Shown piece after piece: positions 1-7,324 of a stretch of DNA of 10,282 nucleotides (its first letter is position 1; every line of letters starts with the position of its first letter). The translations under genes were made by a program, and so were the position numbers. A model generated the notes under the pieces. That model saw nothing but the letters and a program-made list of their open reading frames with translations, ran no database searches and was not told the origin of the DNA. The stretch covers positions 1 through 10,282 of the forward strand of contig CAKQVW010000077.1 of assembly GCA_934277865.1 (NCBI GenBank), read 5' to 3'. Source of the stretch: an uncultured Pseudobdellovibrionaceae bacterium (GTDB taxonomy: Bacteria > Bdellovibrionota > Bdellovibrionia > Bdellovibrionales > JAMPXM01).

Positions 1-660
1 GGTCACGACGGAATCGCCGACGGCCACGTCATCAGCACGTTGTAGGTAGCGAAGTCGGATCGAGTTTGAGTCCTTACCGCTGACGAGTCCACGTGCGCGT
101 GTTCGCTGCACGAGAGCGTCCACCGCCGCCGAGCGATCGGTCACCACGAGAATCTGTGCGGTGTCGAGTTCCGTGGACAGCACGTAGCCGACAACACCTT
201 CGACGGTGATGATGCCCATGAGTTTGCGCAGGCCTTGGCGGTATCCGCGGTTGATGCGAATCGATTCGTGGTCGGGTGAGAGATCGCGTGCGATGACCTT
301 CGCTGCCAGTAGCTTCATCTTCGTATTCAGTTTGAATTCGAGAAGCTGATTGAGGCGTTCGTTTTCCAACTTCAGTTCGGTCGAAGCCGCAAGCTGCGCA
401 CGCAGCTCTTGGTTTTCCCGACCTAGGCGCTGGTTGTCCTTTTTGATGCCGACAAGATTTAAGTACATCGACGTCGTGCCGCGAACTCCGCTGGTGAAGC
501 TCGAGTAGCCTCCTTGTGACATCGCCACAATCCAGGTGAAGGGGCGCCGATACCAGGGATCTTCGCCAGGGTTGCGTTTCATGTTGATCGACAAAATAGG
601 CAGCGCGATGACGGCCACGACGATCAGGAGTTTGCGAATATCGAACGCAAAAAAGTTCAA
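1..660 (-). CDS. mreC: Rod shape-determining protein MreC, 5' part (C-terminus off the window)
   Basis: MreC is a bitopic inner-membrane protein. Its periplasmic beta domain organises the MreB/RodA/PBP2 elongation complex for lateral peptidoglycan synthesis. The frame is open from base 660 to base 1, giving 220 residues without a stop. It shows a hydrophobic N-terminal segment (about residues 10-25, LLIVVAVIALPIL), a heptad-like charged stretch (about 70-110, with QRLGRENQELRAQL) typical of the MreC coiled coil, and then the start of the beta domain (INRGYRQGL, GVVGYVLS, LVVTDRSAAVDALV). I chose a TTG start because it sits 8 bases after a good Shine-Dalgarno (AAGGAG on the minus strand, about 669-674) and gives a proper cytoplasmic N-terminus. 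The next in-frame ATG would remove the membrane segment. The family is about 270-330 residues long, so the last third is missing. The gene diverges from ppiD; mreB and mreD would be expected nearby but are not in view. Family assignment is firm; the TTG start is likely. Confidence 0.93.
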   Translation of the reverse strand, partial: MNFFAFDIRKLLIVVAVIALPILSINMKRNPGEDPWYRRPFTWIVAMSQGGYSSFTSGVRGTTSMYLNLVGIKKDNQRLGRENQELRAQLAASTELKLENERLNQLLEFKLNTKMKLLAAKVIARDLSPDHESIRINRGYRQGLRKLMGIITVEGVVGYVLSTELDTAQILVVTDRSAAVDALVQRTRARGLVSGKDSNSIRLRYLQRADDVAVGDSVVT

Positions 661-843
661 ACTACTGGCTCCTTCGAAGTTTGAGCGGGCGCGTTGAGCA
701 AGAATTCATCGGGATCGGATGCGACTCTTTGCTAACGCGCGGAAGCTTCCGCTCCTTGAATAGAGCTATTCCAAAGAAATCTCCTTGAAATTTCAAGTAA
801 AACTGGCTGACATGATCGCTTCAGACTGACAGGCGGAGGAGCG
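661..843. promoter_or_regulatory. Divergent intergenic region between mreC and ppiD
   Basis: This 183-bp non-coding gap must hold the promoters for both divergent genes. Three 14-base inverted repeats lie within about 60 bases of its middle: GCGGAAGCTTCCGC at 739-752 (perfect), GAATAG-AG-CTATTC at 758-771 (arms of six, two-base spacer) and CTTGAAATTTCAAG at 784-797 (perfect). The 9-mer CTCCTTGAA occurs at 752-760 and again at 781-789. Such clustered dyads suggest operator sites that could affect both genes, but no known regulator consensus is recognised. A Shine-Dalgarno for ppiD (GGAGGA, 835-840) ends the region, and one for mreC begins it. I could not find a convincing sigma-70 promoter for ppiD. 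Confidence 0.5.
768..796 (-). promoter_or_regulatory. Candidate sigma-70-type promoter for mreC
   Basis: On the minus strand, TTGAAA (bases 796-791) matches the -35 consensus at 5 of 6 positions. After exactly 17 bases it is followed by TGGAAT (773-768), a 4-of-6 match to the -10 consensus. The predicted transcript start near base 761 would leave a leader of about 100 bases before the TTG start of mreC. The -35 lies inside the 784-797 palindrome and the -10 runs into the 758-771 inverted repeat, so anything bound there could block the promoter. The elements were read by eye; the -10 is weak. Confidence 0.35.
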
Positions 844-2457
844 ATGTCTCAAGGAACAGGCAAATCAGGAACACGCGCGGCGGGCCACACCATCAACTGG
901 CGAACCACCTTGAAGAAAGCCTGGCGGGACGACCGCCGCGGACTTTTTAAGGTTGTGGCGGCTTGGGTTATCTTCGGTGCCATCATTCTCGTCTTCGCAT
1001 TTTTGGGAATGACTCCGCAGCAAGCGGGCGTCACGGCGGGCGGTGCTGCGGCTGTGGTCAACGGTGAGATTGTCTCTCAAGTGGAGTACTCGCAAGCTGT
1101 TGAATCGATGGGCAAAGAGCAGCGTTTTCAGCAGCTTCAGCAGTTTGGCGGTGAGTTTGCTCAGCAAATGATCCGGCAGCAGGCGATCCGCGCGTTGGTT
1201 GATCAAAAGCTTCTTGGTCAGAATTTAGGCAAAACTGGAATCCTGTCGTCTGACGCCCACGTGCGCGAGGCGATTTCGGAAATTCCAGCTTTCCAAGAGC
1301 AGGGCAAGTTCAGCGCGACTCGCTACATGGGCTATCTCGATGCTTCTCGCCAAGATGCCGGCGAATTCGAAAGCAAAGTCCGTCAGCAGATCACAACCAA
1401 TCGCATGGCTCGCACCTTTGCTTCGGCACTGCGCCCGATTCCTCTCGAACGCGAGCTGATGCAAAACGTGGAAAACCGCAAAGCCAATGTCGACGTCGCC
1501 ACGATTCCGACCGAAACGCTGATCATTCCGGAATCAATTGCCGCAGCGGACGTGAAATCATTCCTGGAGAAATCGGATTCAAAAGGTCGCGTAAAGGCCT
1601 ATTTCGACACACATAAAGAGAAGTTCTCTCAGCCCGAGCGAGCAAATTTTCGGCACATCCTGATTCGCGCCGATCGGAAAGATTCTGCCGCTGTTGAGAC
1701 CGCGCGCGCGGAAGCCGACAAAGTCGTCGCCCAGTTAAAGGGTGGAGCGGACTTTGCGGCCGTTGCAAAAGAGAAAAGTGCGGACCCAGGTTCGGCCAAA
1801 AATGGTGGTTTGATCGACTATTTCACGCGTGGATCGATGGTTCCCGAGTTTGAGAACTATTCTTTCACCGGCAAGGTCGGAGAAATTTCGGCGCCTGTGC
1901 AAACGGACTTCGGCTTTCACATCATCAAGATTGAAGACCGCAAGGCCGCCAGCAGTCGTTCGGTCGAGGACGTGTCGGAAGAGATCGCAGAGATCTTGCT
2001 CGCGCAAGAAAAGTCGCGGGTGGCCTTAACAGAACTCGAAAAGGCTCTGGCTGCCGGAGACATAACGGCTGTTCAAAACTTTCTGGCCACACATCGATTG
2101 ACGTGGAAAGAGACGGGCGCCTTTGCCATCACAGCCGACTCACTTCCAGTGGTTGGAGCAGGTGAACAGGCCGTCAATATCGCGTTTCGTTTGACGCCGG
2201 AGAAGCCTTTGGCAAAAGACCTGGTTCGCCAAGGTGGGCAAGCGTATCTCCTAAAATATCGAGCTGTTCCCGCTCAGGCGGCGACGACCGCGAAGATGGC
2301 AGACCTGCAAAACAATCCAGAGTTTGTGACCGAGAGCCAAGCGGCTCGTCGGGCCGACGAAGCCTTCGGGCAGTGGATCGATGCCCTTCGCAAAGCAGCG
2401 AAGATCTCTGTCAATCCAGAGATTGGCAAGGCGACTGGTTACGGCGAAAACGAATAA
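844..2457 (+). CDS. ppiD: PpiD-type membrane-anchored peptidyl-prolyl isomerase / periplasmic foldase
   Basis: The likely role is a chaperone and proline cis-trans isomerase held at the outer face of the inner membrane, helping newly exported envelope proteins fold. The 537-residue protein has a basic cytoplasmic tail (1-33, including KKAWRDDRR), one transmembrane helix (about 34-56), a SurA-like N-terminal region (about 65-235) starting with VVNGEIVSQVEY, and one parvulin domain (about 267-366). The rotamase shows the FRHILI start, DPGSAKNGGLIDYF and FGFHIIKIEDR, all family signatures. A C-terminal helical tail completes the SurA/PpiD layout. Escherichia coli PpiD is about 620 residues, so this one is somewhat shorter. 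The ATG has a strong Shine-Dalgarno (GGAGGA, 835-840). Only 23 bases separate its stop from the radical SAM gene, so the three genes may form one operon. Assignment to the SurA/PpiD superfamily is sure; the name ppiD rests on the N-terminal anchor. Confidence 0.9.
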   Translation: MSQGTGKSGTRAAGHTINWRTTLKKAWRDDRRGLFKVVAAWVIFGAIILVFAFLGMTPQQAGVTAGGAAAVVNGEIVSQVEYSQAVESMGKEQRFQQLQQFGGEFAQQMIRQQAIRALVDQKLLGQNLGKTGILSSDAHVREAISEIPAFQEQGKFSATRYMGYLDASRQDAGEFESKVRQQITTNRMARTFASALRPIPLERELMQNVENRKANVDVATIPTETLIIPESIAAADVKSFLEKSDSKGRVKAYFDTHKEKFSQPERANFRHILIRADRKDSAAVETARAEADKVVAQLKGGADFAAVAKEKSADPGSAKNGGLIDYFTRGSMVPEFENYSFTGKVGEISAPVQTDFGFHIIKIEDRKAASSRSVEDVSEEIAEILLAQEKSRVALTELEKALAAGDITAVQNFLATHRLTWKETGAFAITADSLPVVGAGEQAVNIAFRLTPEKPLAKDLVRQGGQAYLLKYRAVPAQAATTAKMADLQNNPEFVTESQAARRADEAFGQWIDALRKAAKISVNPEIGKATGYGENE

Positions 2458-2480
2458 AGACAGCTAGGGTGGCTCAGGCG

Positions 2481-3902
2481 ATGGACCAGATGACCGAGGG
2501 ACTTGAAAACTTGTCGGATCTGAAGCTGGCGATGGCGAATCCCAGCCTGTGCCTCTATCCCTACGTTCAGGTCTCGACGATTCCGTCGGGCTTTGTTCGG
2601 CCGTGCTGTTATTACACCGAGTTTCTTGATCTCGATGGCGAAAAGGGCCGGCGAATGAACGTTGCTCGGCACTCGCTCGCCAGCGTTTGGAATTCGTCGG
2701 AGATGAAGCGCATTCGCCGCGAGATGGAGGCGGGTCATAAGCTTCAAGGTTGTCAGCAATGTTATCAAGAAGACCGAATCGGAACCACCAGTCTCAGGCT
2801 GCGGTCGTTCAAAGAGTGGGGCCATCATCCCGGTGTGAAAAATGCGATCCAGCAATCGATGGCAAACAGCGGTCAGATTCAAGAGCCCATTCGCTATCTC
2901 GAACTCAAGCCGGGTAATCTCTGTAACCTGAAGTGCCGCATGTGTAACCAGTTCGACTCGAGCAAAGTCGTCACCGAGATGAAGGAGCTTGCGGAGAAAT
3001 ACAAAGTTCCGCACCTCCTCACGCAGGCGCGCCTCCTGGATGAACAGCGTGTGGAAGCCGATTTTGATATTTCCCGTATGCCGGATTGGTCGAAGCTCGA
3101 TCAATTCTGGGAAGAGGCCAACTCGTTGTTGCCGCACCTTGAGACGATCTCCCTGGCCGGCGGCGAGCCGATGATTCTGGAAAACGTGGCCCGTTTCCTC
3201 GAAAAGGCGGTTGAGACAGGCCACAGTCGCCACATCAAGGTGTTCTTGGCTTCGAACTTCACACATTTTCGCGAGAATTTTTTTGAGATCGCCGCCAACT
3301 TTGAGCTCTTTGAGTTCATCGCAAGCGTCGATGGCTTTGGTGCCACGCAAGAATACATTCGCTTTCCCTCGCAGTGGAAAGTCATCGACACGAATTTCCG
3401 TAAGGCCAAGGCCAAGAGTTCGCCGAATCGTTTAAAAGCGCTCACCAACATCACGATTCAGATGTTGAACATCATGACCTTCACCGAGCTACTGGATTGG
3501 CACGATGAGCTCGAACAAATTGCGCCTCCCTATCATCAGCATCCGTACTTCCTAAACATCCTCACCAACCCTCGTTACCTCTCGATCGAGATTCTGCCGC
3601 CCAAGGCGCGCAAAATTGCGATCGAACGTATCGAAGCGCATCGAGGTCGGTCGTTGATTCTGAAGAAGTTCCCAGAAATGAACGAGCGCCTGGATTTGAT
3701 TCGCGCGACGCTCGAACAGCCGGTGCCAGCTGACTATGAAGATCGCCTCTTTGAATTCATCAAAACTCAAGCTGTTCTAGATGAGCACCGTGGTCAGAGC
3801 TTGAAGGAGTTCAATCCAGAGCTTTATGGCATCATCTGCGATGAGCTTTCCGAAAAGTTTGCCACCGACTGGGCTACGGTGGTGAACGAGGTGTCTCTGT
3901 GA
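2481..3902 (+). CDS. Radical SAM protein with N-terminal twitch (half-SPASM) module, copy 1
   Basis: This is an S-adenosylmethionine radical enzyme of about 473 residues. The core motif is C148-NLK-C152-RM-C155, which binds the 4Fe-4S cluster that cleaves SAM. It is followed by the SAM-contact motif GGEP at 227-230. In front of the core is a Cys-rich module (C24, C42-C43, C91-QQ-C94) that resembles half of a SPASM domain and probably holds a second iron-sulfur cluster. This order, twitch before radical SAM, marks the N-terminal-twitch family, whose substrates are mostly unknown. The reading frame is open further upstream inside ppiD, but similarity to twitch proteins begins near PSLCLYPYVQ. 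The ATG at 2481 has AGGGTGG 8 bases upstream; a GTG at 2469 and an ATG at 2490 are alternatives. Its stop overlaps the GTG of the next gene. Relative to its neighbour it has about 17 extra residues between the cluster motif and GGEP. Family is firm, substrate unknown. Confidence 0.87.
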   Translation: MDQMTEGLENLSDLKLAMANPSLCLYPYVQVSTIPSGFVRPCCYYTEFLDLDGEKGRRMNVARHSLASVWNSSEMKRIRREMEAGHKLQGCQQCYQEDRIGTTSLRLRSFKEWGHHPGVKNAIQQSMANSGQIQEPIRYLELKPGNLCNLKCRMCNQFDSSKVVTEMKELAEKYKVPHLLTQARLLDEQRVEADFDISRMPDWSKLDQFWEEANSLLPHLETISLAGGEPMILENVARFLEKAVETGHSRHIKVFLASNFTHFRENFFEIAANFELFEFIASVDGFGATQEYIRFPSQWKVIDTNFRKAKAKSSPNRLKALTNITIQMLNIMTFTELLDWHDELEQIAPPYHQHPYFLNILTNPRYLSIEILPPKARKIAIERIEAHRGRSLILKKFPEMNERLDLIRATLEQPVPADYEDRLFEFIKTQAVLDEHRGQSLKEFNPELYGIICDELSEKFATDWATVVNEVSL

Positions 3903-5179
3903 GCAAAAGCGGCGTGCCGCGTGGCTTTTGCCCGCTGCCTTGGGTGCATTTGAGCGCCAACACCGACACCTCGCTTCGAGTTTGCTGCAACACGGATCAT
4001 GGCGGTCATGTTCGAGATGCCAACGGGCAAATCGTTTATTTAAGTGAAGTGGGTTCCGTGCGAGACGCGATGAACCAGGCCACCTATAAGGACTTACGTA
4101 AGTCGATGCTGGCCGGTGAGCGTCCAGATTTTTGCCGCAGATGTTACACCGAAGAAGATCACGGTGCGCGTTCGGTTCGGCAAATCTACGTTGGGCATTT
4201 TTCCGACGTTTACAAACGAGCCAAGTCCGAGACCAAGGCCGATGGCAGCATCGATCCGGAAGTCACCTATGTCGACTTTTCGCTCTCAAACAACTGCAAT
4301 CTCAAATGCAGGATGTGCAATCCACATTCGTCCTTCGCGCTGTCGCAGGAGTTTGACCAACTTGGGCTCGAGTACTCGTCCTCGCAGGCGGAAAAGGCGC
4401 ATCGGGGATGGGAGCTTGACGGCAACTTTGGCCGAATCGCGCGCGAAGTGGTGCCTCACCTAAAAGAGATGCTGACCACAGGTGGTGAGCCGTTTTTGTC
4501 GTCAGCGCATTACAAAATTCTCGAGCTCTGTGTGGAAAGTGGTCGCAGCCAAGACATCGTGCTTCGCTATCATTCGAACCTCACACTTTTGCCACCTCGA
4601 CTGATCGAGATTTGGAAACGGTTTAAACAAGTCGAGCTTCACGTGAGTTTAGAGGGCGTTGGCTCGGTGAATGACTACGTTCGCTATCCTGCACGTTGGG
4701 ACGCGATCGTTCGGAACCTCGAGAAGCTCAGCGTGGTTCGCGGTCAAATGCGACTCTTCATTGAAATTCACACGTGTCTGCAGGCCATCAGTTGGCTGCG
4801 GCAATGGGAGCTTGTGAAGTGGGTTTCGGAAATGTCGCGAAAATTTGACGGGCTTTTTCCGCGAATTCCATATCCGATTTGGATTGATCAACCTCGCGAG
4901 ATGACACTTTTGGCGTTGCCGCCGGCGCTTCGTGAGCTGGGTGCCAGTCGGCTTGAGGCCGAACTCAACCGGATCGAGCCTCTCTTTGCGGACAACCGCT
5001 CTCCACACTTTGAATTGGGTGCTTTGCAGTCGTATCGCGGTGCTTTGGCTCGTCTTAAAGCGGCCCCTTTTGAGCCCGCTCTCTACCAAGCCTTTTTGGA
5101 ACGAACTGGAAAAGTGGATGGGTTTCGCCAGCAACGGTTGCAAGAGCTTTTTCCAGAGTTTGGAACCGTTCAGCTGTAG
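3899..5179 (+). CDS. Radical SAM protein with N-terminal twitch (half-SPASM) module, copy 2
   Basis: This is a second radical SAM enzyme (426 residues), related to its upstream neighbour. An N-terminal Cys module (C11, C29-C30, C79-RR-C82) precedes the core C133-NLK-C137-RM-C140, followed by GGEP at 195-198. The two proteins share the stretches CNLKCRMCN, GGEP, and the pattern DG or EG-x-G...YIRFPSQW / YVRYPARW, which points to an old duplication. They differ greatly elsewhere, so each may have its own job or they may form a heterodimer. The GTG start at 3899-3901 overlaps the upstream TGA as GTGA, with GAGG at 3888-3891 placed 7 bases before it; this arrangement indicates translational coupling. 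After the core comes a C-terminal region (about 330-426), mostly helical by eye, rich in Leu, Arg and Glu, with no further Cys pair. The substrate is unknown; a small peptide, as in other SPASM/twitch systems, is an inference only. Confidence 0.88.
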   Translation: MSKSGVPRGFCPLPWVHLSANTDTSLRVCCNTDHGGHVRDANGQIVYLSEVGSVRDAMNQATYKDLRKSMLAGERPDFCRRCYTEEDHGARSVRQIYVGHFSDVYKRAKSETKADGSIDPEVTYVDFSLSNNCNLKCRMCNPHSSFALSQEFDQLGLEYSSSQAEKAHRGWELDGNFGRIAREVVPHLKEMLTTGGEPFLSSAHYKILELCVESGRSQDIVLRYHSNLTLLPPRLIEIWKRFKQVELHVSLEGVGSVNDYVRYPARWDAIVRNLEKLSVVRGQMRLFIEIHTCLQAISWLRQWELVKWVSEMSRKFDGLFPRIPYPIWIDQPREMTLLALPPALRELGASRLEAELNRIEPLFADNRSPHFELGALQSYRGALARLKAAPFEPALYQAFLERTGKVDGFRQQRLQELFPEFGTVQL

Positions 5180-5213
5180 TTGAGCGTCTATCTTGTGCGC
5201 CCAAGGCTGCACC

Positions 5214-5345
5214 ATGTCATTTTTGCTCAAGAATGTGGCGGTCCCTTCTTCGGGGTTCTCACAATCCCGATTTTTGCTTGTCCAAGATGAACCGGCCCCC
5301 TATGGTTCTCGAGCGTTTGAATATAAGAATTCTTGGCGAATTTAG
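5214..5345 (+). CDS. Small unrecognised ORF (43 codons), possible leader or substrate peptide
   Basis: An ATG at 5214 opens a 43-residue frame that ends with TAG at 5343-5345. AAGG (5203-5206) sits 7 bases before the ATG, a reasonable Shine-Dalgarno. The peptide begins MSFLLKNVAVPSSGF, continues through QSRFLLVQDEPAPYGSRAF and ends EYKNSWRI. It has no cysteine, no clear signal peptide and no domain I know. It fills most of the gap between the second radical SAM gene and pckG. It could be a modification substrate for the radical SAM pair, a regulatory leader of pckG, or chance: with 3 stops in 64 codons, a run this long without a stop has about a one in eight chance at any given start. A candidate pckG promoter lies inside it, which argues somewhat against it being a gene. 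Confidence 0.25.
   Translation: MSFLLKNVAVPSSGFSQSRFLLVQDEPAPYGSRAFEYKNSWRI
5278..5306 (+). promoter_or_regulatory. Candidate promoter for pckG
   Basis: TTGTCC (5278-5283) and TATGGT (5301-5306), spaced by exactly 17 bases, resemble sigma-70 -35 and -10 elements (about 4 of 6 matches each). A second A/T-rich block, TATAAG at 5322-5327, would be a better -10 but has no -35 at the right distance. A perfect 10-base palindrome, AAGAATTCTT (5325-5334), lies just downstream and could be an operator or nothing. The leader would be roughly 55 bases to the pckG ATG. Read by eye and weak. Confidence 0.3.
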
Positions 5346-5357
5346 GCCGAGATTTTT

Positions 5358-5364
5358 AGGGGGA
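5358..5364 (+). promoter_or_regulatory. Ribosome binding site of pckG
   Basis: AGGGGGA lies 4 bases before the ATG at 5369. It favours this ATG over the in-frame ATG at 5381 (residue 5, MATDW), which would be too far away. Confidence 0.6.
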
Positions 5365-5368
5365 TTTC

Positions 5369-7324
5369 ATGTCCGTTGTCATGGCTACTGACTGGCGTGC
5401 CACAGCACCAACTCGTAACCCGGAAGTACTGGAATGGATTGAGAGTGTTGTGCGTCTCACCGAACCCAAGGCTGTTCGCTTTTGTGATGGTTCGGAAGCG
5501 GAAGAAACAGAGCTCATCGAGATGATGATTCAGGGCGGGACGCTGAAACGTCTGAACCCCGAAAAACGCCCAAATTCCTTCCTCGCATGGTCGGATCCCA
5601 AAGACGTCGCGCGTGTCGAAGACCGCACCTTTGTTTGCTCGGAGTCGGCAGAGACCGCTGGTCCCAACAACAACTGGATGAATCCGGACGAGATGGACGC
5701 CAAACTTCGTCCGATGTTCTCAGGTTCGATGCGAGGTCGCACACTCTATGTGATTCCGTTTTCAATGGGGCCTTTGGGTTCGCCGCTTGCGAAGATCGGG
5801 ATCGAACTTTCGGACTCACCTTACGTCGTTGTGAACATGCGCCGCATGACTCGTATGGGTGCGGATGTTTGGTTGCAGCTTGGCAACGACGGAGAGTTTG
5901 TCAAAGCTCTGCACACAGTCGGTGCTCCACTTGCGGACGGCCAGGCGGACAAACCTTGGCCATGCAACGAAGAAAAATACATCGTCCACTATCCTCAGCG
6001 TAACGAGATCTGGTCGTTTGGGTCTGGCTACGGCGGAAACGCCCTCTTGGGCAAAAAATGTTTTGCGCTTCGTTTGGCTAGCGAAATGGGTCGTCGCCAA
6101 GGTTGGCTCGCCGAGCACATGCTCATCTTGGGAGTTGAATCTCCTCAAGGCGAGAAGATCTACGTCGGCGCCGCGTTCCCTTCGGCGTGCGGAAAAACCA
6201 ATTTTGCGATGTTGGTTCCGCCAGCGGCCTTTGAAGGTTGGAAAGTGACAACAGTGGGTGACGACATCGCGTGGATCAAACCTGGCGAGGATGGGCGTTT
6301 CTATGCGATCAATCCCGAAGCTGGCTTCTTTGGTGTCGCACCAGGAACTTCGCTTCAAACAAACCCCAACGCCGTGAAGACGATCAAAGAAAACGTGATC
6401 TTCACCAACGTTGCGCTGACAGAGGACGGCGACGTTTGGTGGGAAGGTCTCACCAAAACTCCTCCGGCCAAACTCACGGACTGGCAGGGGAAAGAGTGGA
6501 CACCAGAGAGCGGCCGACCGGCAGCGCACCCCAACGCCCGTTTCACTGTTGGCATCGACCAGTGTCCGTCTTTGGATAACGAGTGGAACAACCCAGGCGG
6601 CGTGCCGATTTCGGCTATGATTTTTGGCGGCCGTCGTGCGCAGCTTGTGCCATTGGTGACCGAAGCAGAATCTTGGGCCGCTGGCATCTACGCTGGCGCC
6701 ACACTTGCGAGTGAGACGACCGCTGCGGCGGCGGGTGCGACAGGAGTCGTCCGTCGTGACCCGATGGCGATGCTTCCGTTCTGTGGCTACAACATGGGTG
6801 ACTATTTCGCTCACTGGCTGTCGTTTGCCGATGATACGAAGTGGAAGCACGTGGCGCACTTGCCAAAAATCTTCAACGTGAACTGGTTCCGCAAAGACGA
6901 AAATGGAAAGTTCATGTGGCCAGGTTATGGCGAAAACATGCGCGTTTTGAAGTGGGTCTTTGATCGGGTGAAAGGCCGCGCGGGTGGAGTAAAAACCATC
7001 CTCGGCACAAGCCCACGTTATGAAGATCTTGAATGGACAGGACTGGAAAGCTTCACAAAGACGGCCTTTGAGAGGTTGATGGCAATCGACGGCAAAGGCT
7101 GGATCGAAGAAGCTAAGAGCCAAGCCGAATCGTTGGCGAAATATGGCTCGCACATGCCGGCTGAGCTGATTGGCGCAAATGAGAAACTTCTCGTCGGCGC
7201 AATGGACTTCGTCGGTTCGATGGAAGCTGTCGATTCTTTGGAGTCGGTTCCTACAAGCGTCCTCGTCGGTCAGGCTGGTGCCGCAAAAACTGGAGTCAGC
7301 CAGTCCCCCGGTGCAACCGTCTAA
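5369..7324 (+). CDS. pckG: Phosphoenolpyruvate carboxykinase, GTP-dependent
   Basis: This enzyme converts oxaloacetate plus GTP to phosphoenolpyruvate, CO2 and GDP in the cytosol. It is the entry step of gluconeogenesis, or runs in reverse for anaplerosis. The GTP class is clear from the P-loop AFPSACGKTN (269-278) with the class-specific reactive cysteine C273, the second nucleotide/metal motif VGDDIAWI (296-303), the R-loop region SGYGGNALLGKKCFALR (219-235), INPEAGFFGVAPGT (314-327) and NPGGVPISAMIFGGRR (408-423). ATP-type PckA proteins lack this pattern. Length is 651 residues against about 600-620 for most bacterial GTP enzymes. The extra residues sit at the C-terminus (after about residue 610) and are Ala, Ser, Gly and Val rich, with low similarity to what I know. 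The end overlaps the probable start of the next gene. A monocistronic or two-gene transcript from the upstream gap is likely. Confidence 0.97.
   Translation: MSVVMATDWRATAPTRNPEVLEWIESVVRLTEPKAVRFCDGSEAEETELIEMMIQGGTLKRLNPEKRPNSFLAWSDPKDVARVEDRTFVCSESAETAGPNNNWMNPDEMDAKLRPMFSGSMRGRTLYVIPFSMGPLGSPLAKIGIELSDSPYVVVNMRRMTRMGADVWLQLGNDGEFVKALHTVGAPLADGQADKPWPCNEEKYIVHYPQRNEIWSFGSGYGGNALLGKKCFALRLASEMGRRQGWLAEHMLILGVESPQGEKIYVGAAFPSACGKTNFAMLVPPAAFEGWKVTTVGDDIAWIKPGEDGRFYAINPEAGFFGVAPGTSLQTNPNAVKTIKENVIFTNVALTEDGDVWWEGLTKTPPAKLTDWQGKEWTPESGRPAAHPNARFTVGIDQCPSLDNEWNNPGGVPISAMIFGGRRAQLVPLVTEAESWAAGIYAGATLASETTAAAAGATGVVRRDPMAMLPFCGYNMGDYFAHWLSFADDTKWKHVAHLPKIFNVNWFRKDENGKFMWPGYGENMRVLKWVFDRVKGRAGGVKTILGTSPRYEDLEWTGLESFTKTAFERLMAIDGKGWIEEAKSQAESLAKYGSHMPAELIGANEKLLVGAMDFVGSMEAVDSLESVPTSVLVGQAGAAKTGVSQSPGATV

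Noticed and set aside
2373..2480. Upstream extension of the first radical SAM frame into ppiD
   Set aside because: The extra 36 residues are an out-of-frame reading of the conserved ppiD end and do not resemble the family N-terminus; ATG 2481 has a better-placed Shine-Dalgarno-like site.
2439..3350. A 303-codon open frame on the minus strand opposite the first radical SAM gene
   Set aside because: It is antisense to a gene with clear motifs (CxxxCxxC, GGEP) and has no recognisable domain or ribosome binding site of its own.
5191..5213. A stem-loop (TGCGCC / GGCTGCA) after the second radical SAM gene as a terminator
   Set aside because: It contains a mismatch and a wobble pair, and only a short T run follows after about ten bases, so it is too weak to call.
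5816..7153. A 445-codon open frame on the minus strand opposite pckG
   Set aside because: It lies wholly within the highly conserved pckG coding sequence, its residues show no known motif, and Cys, His and Arg are spread as in an antisense shadow of biased codons.
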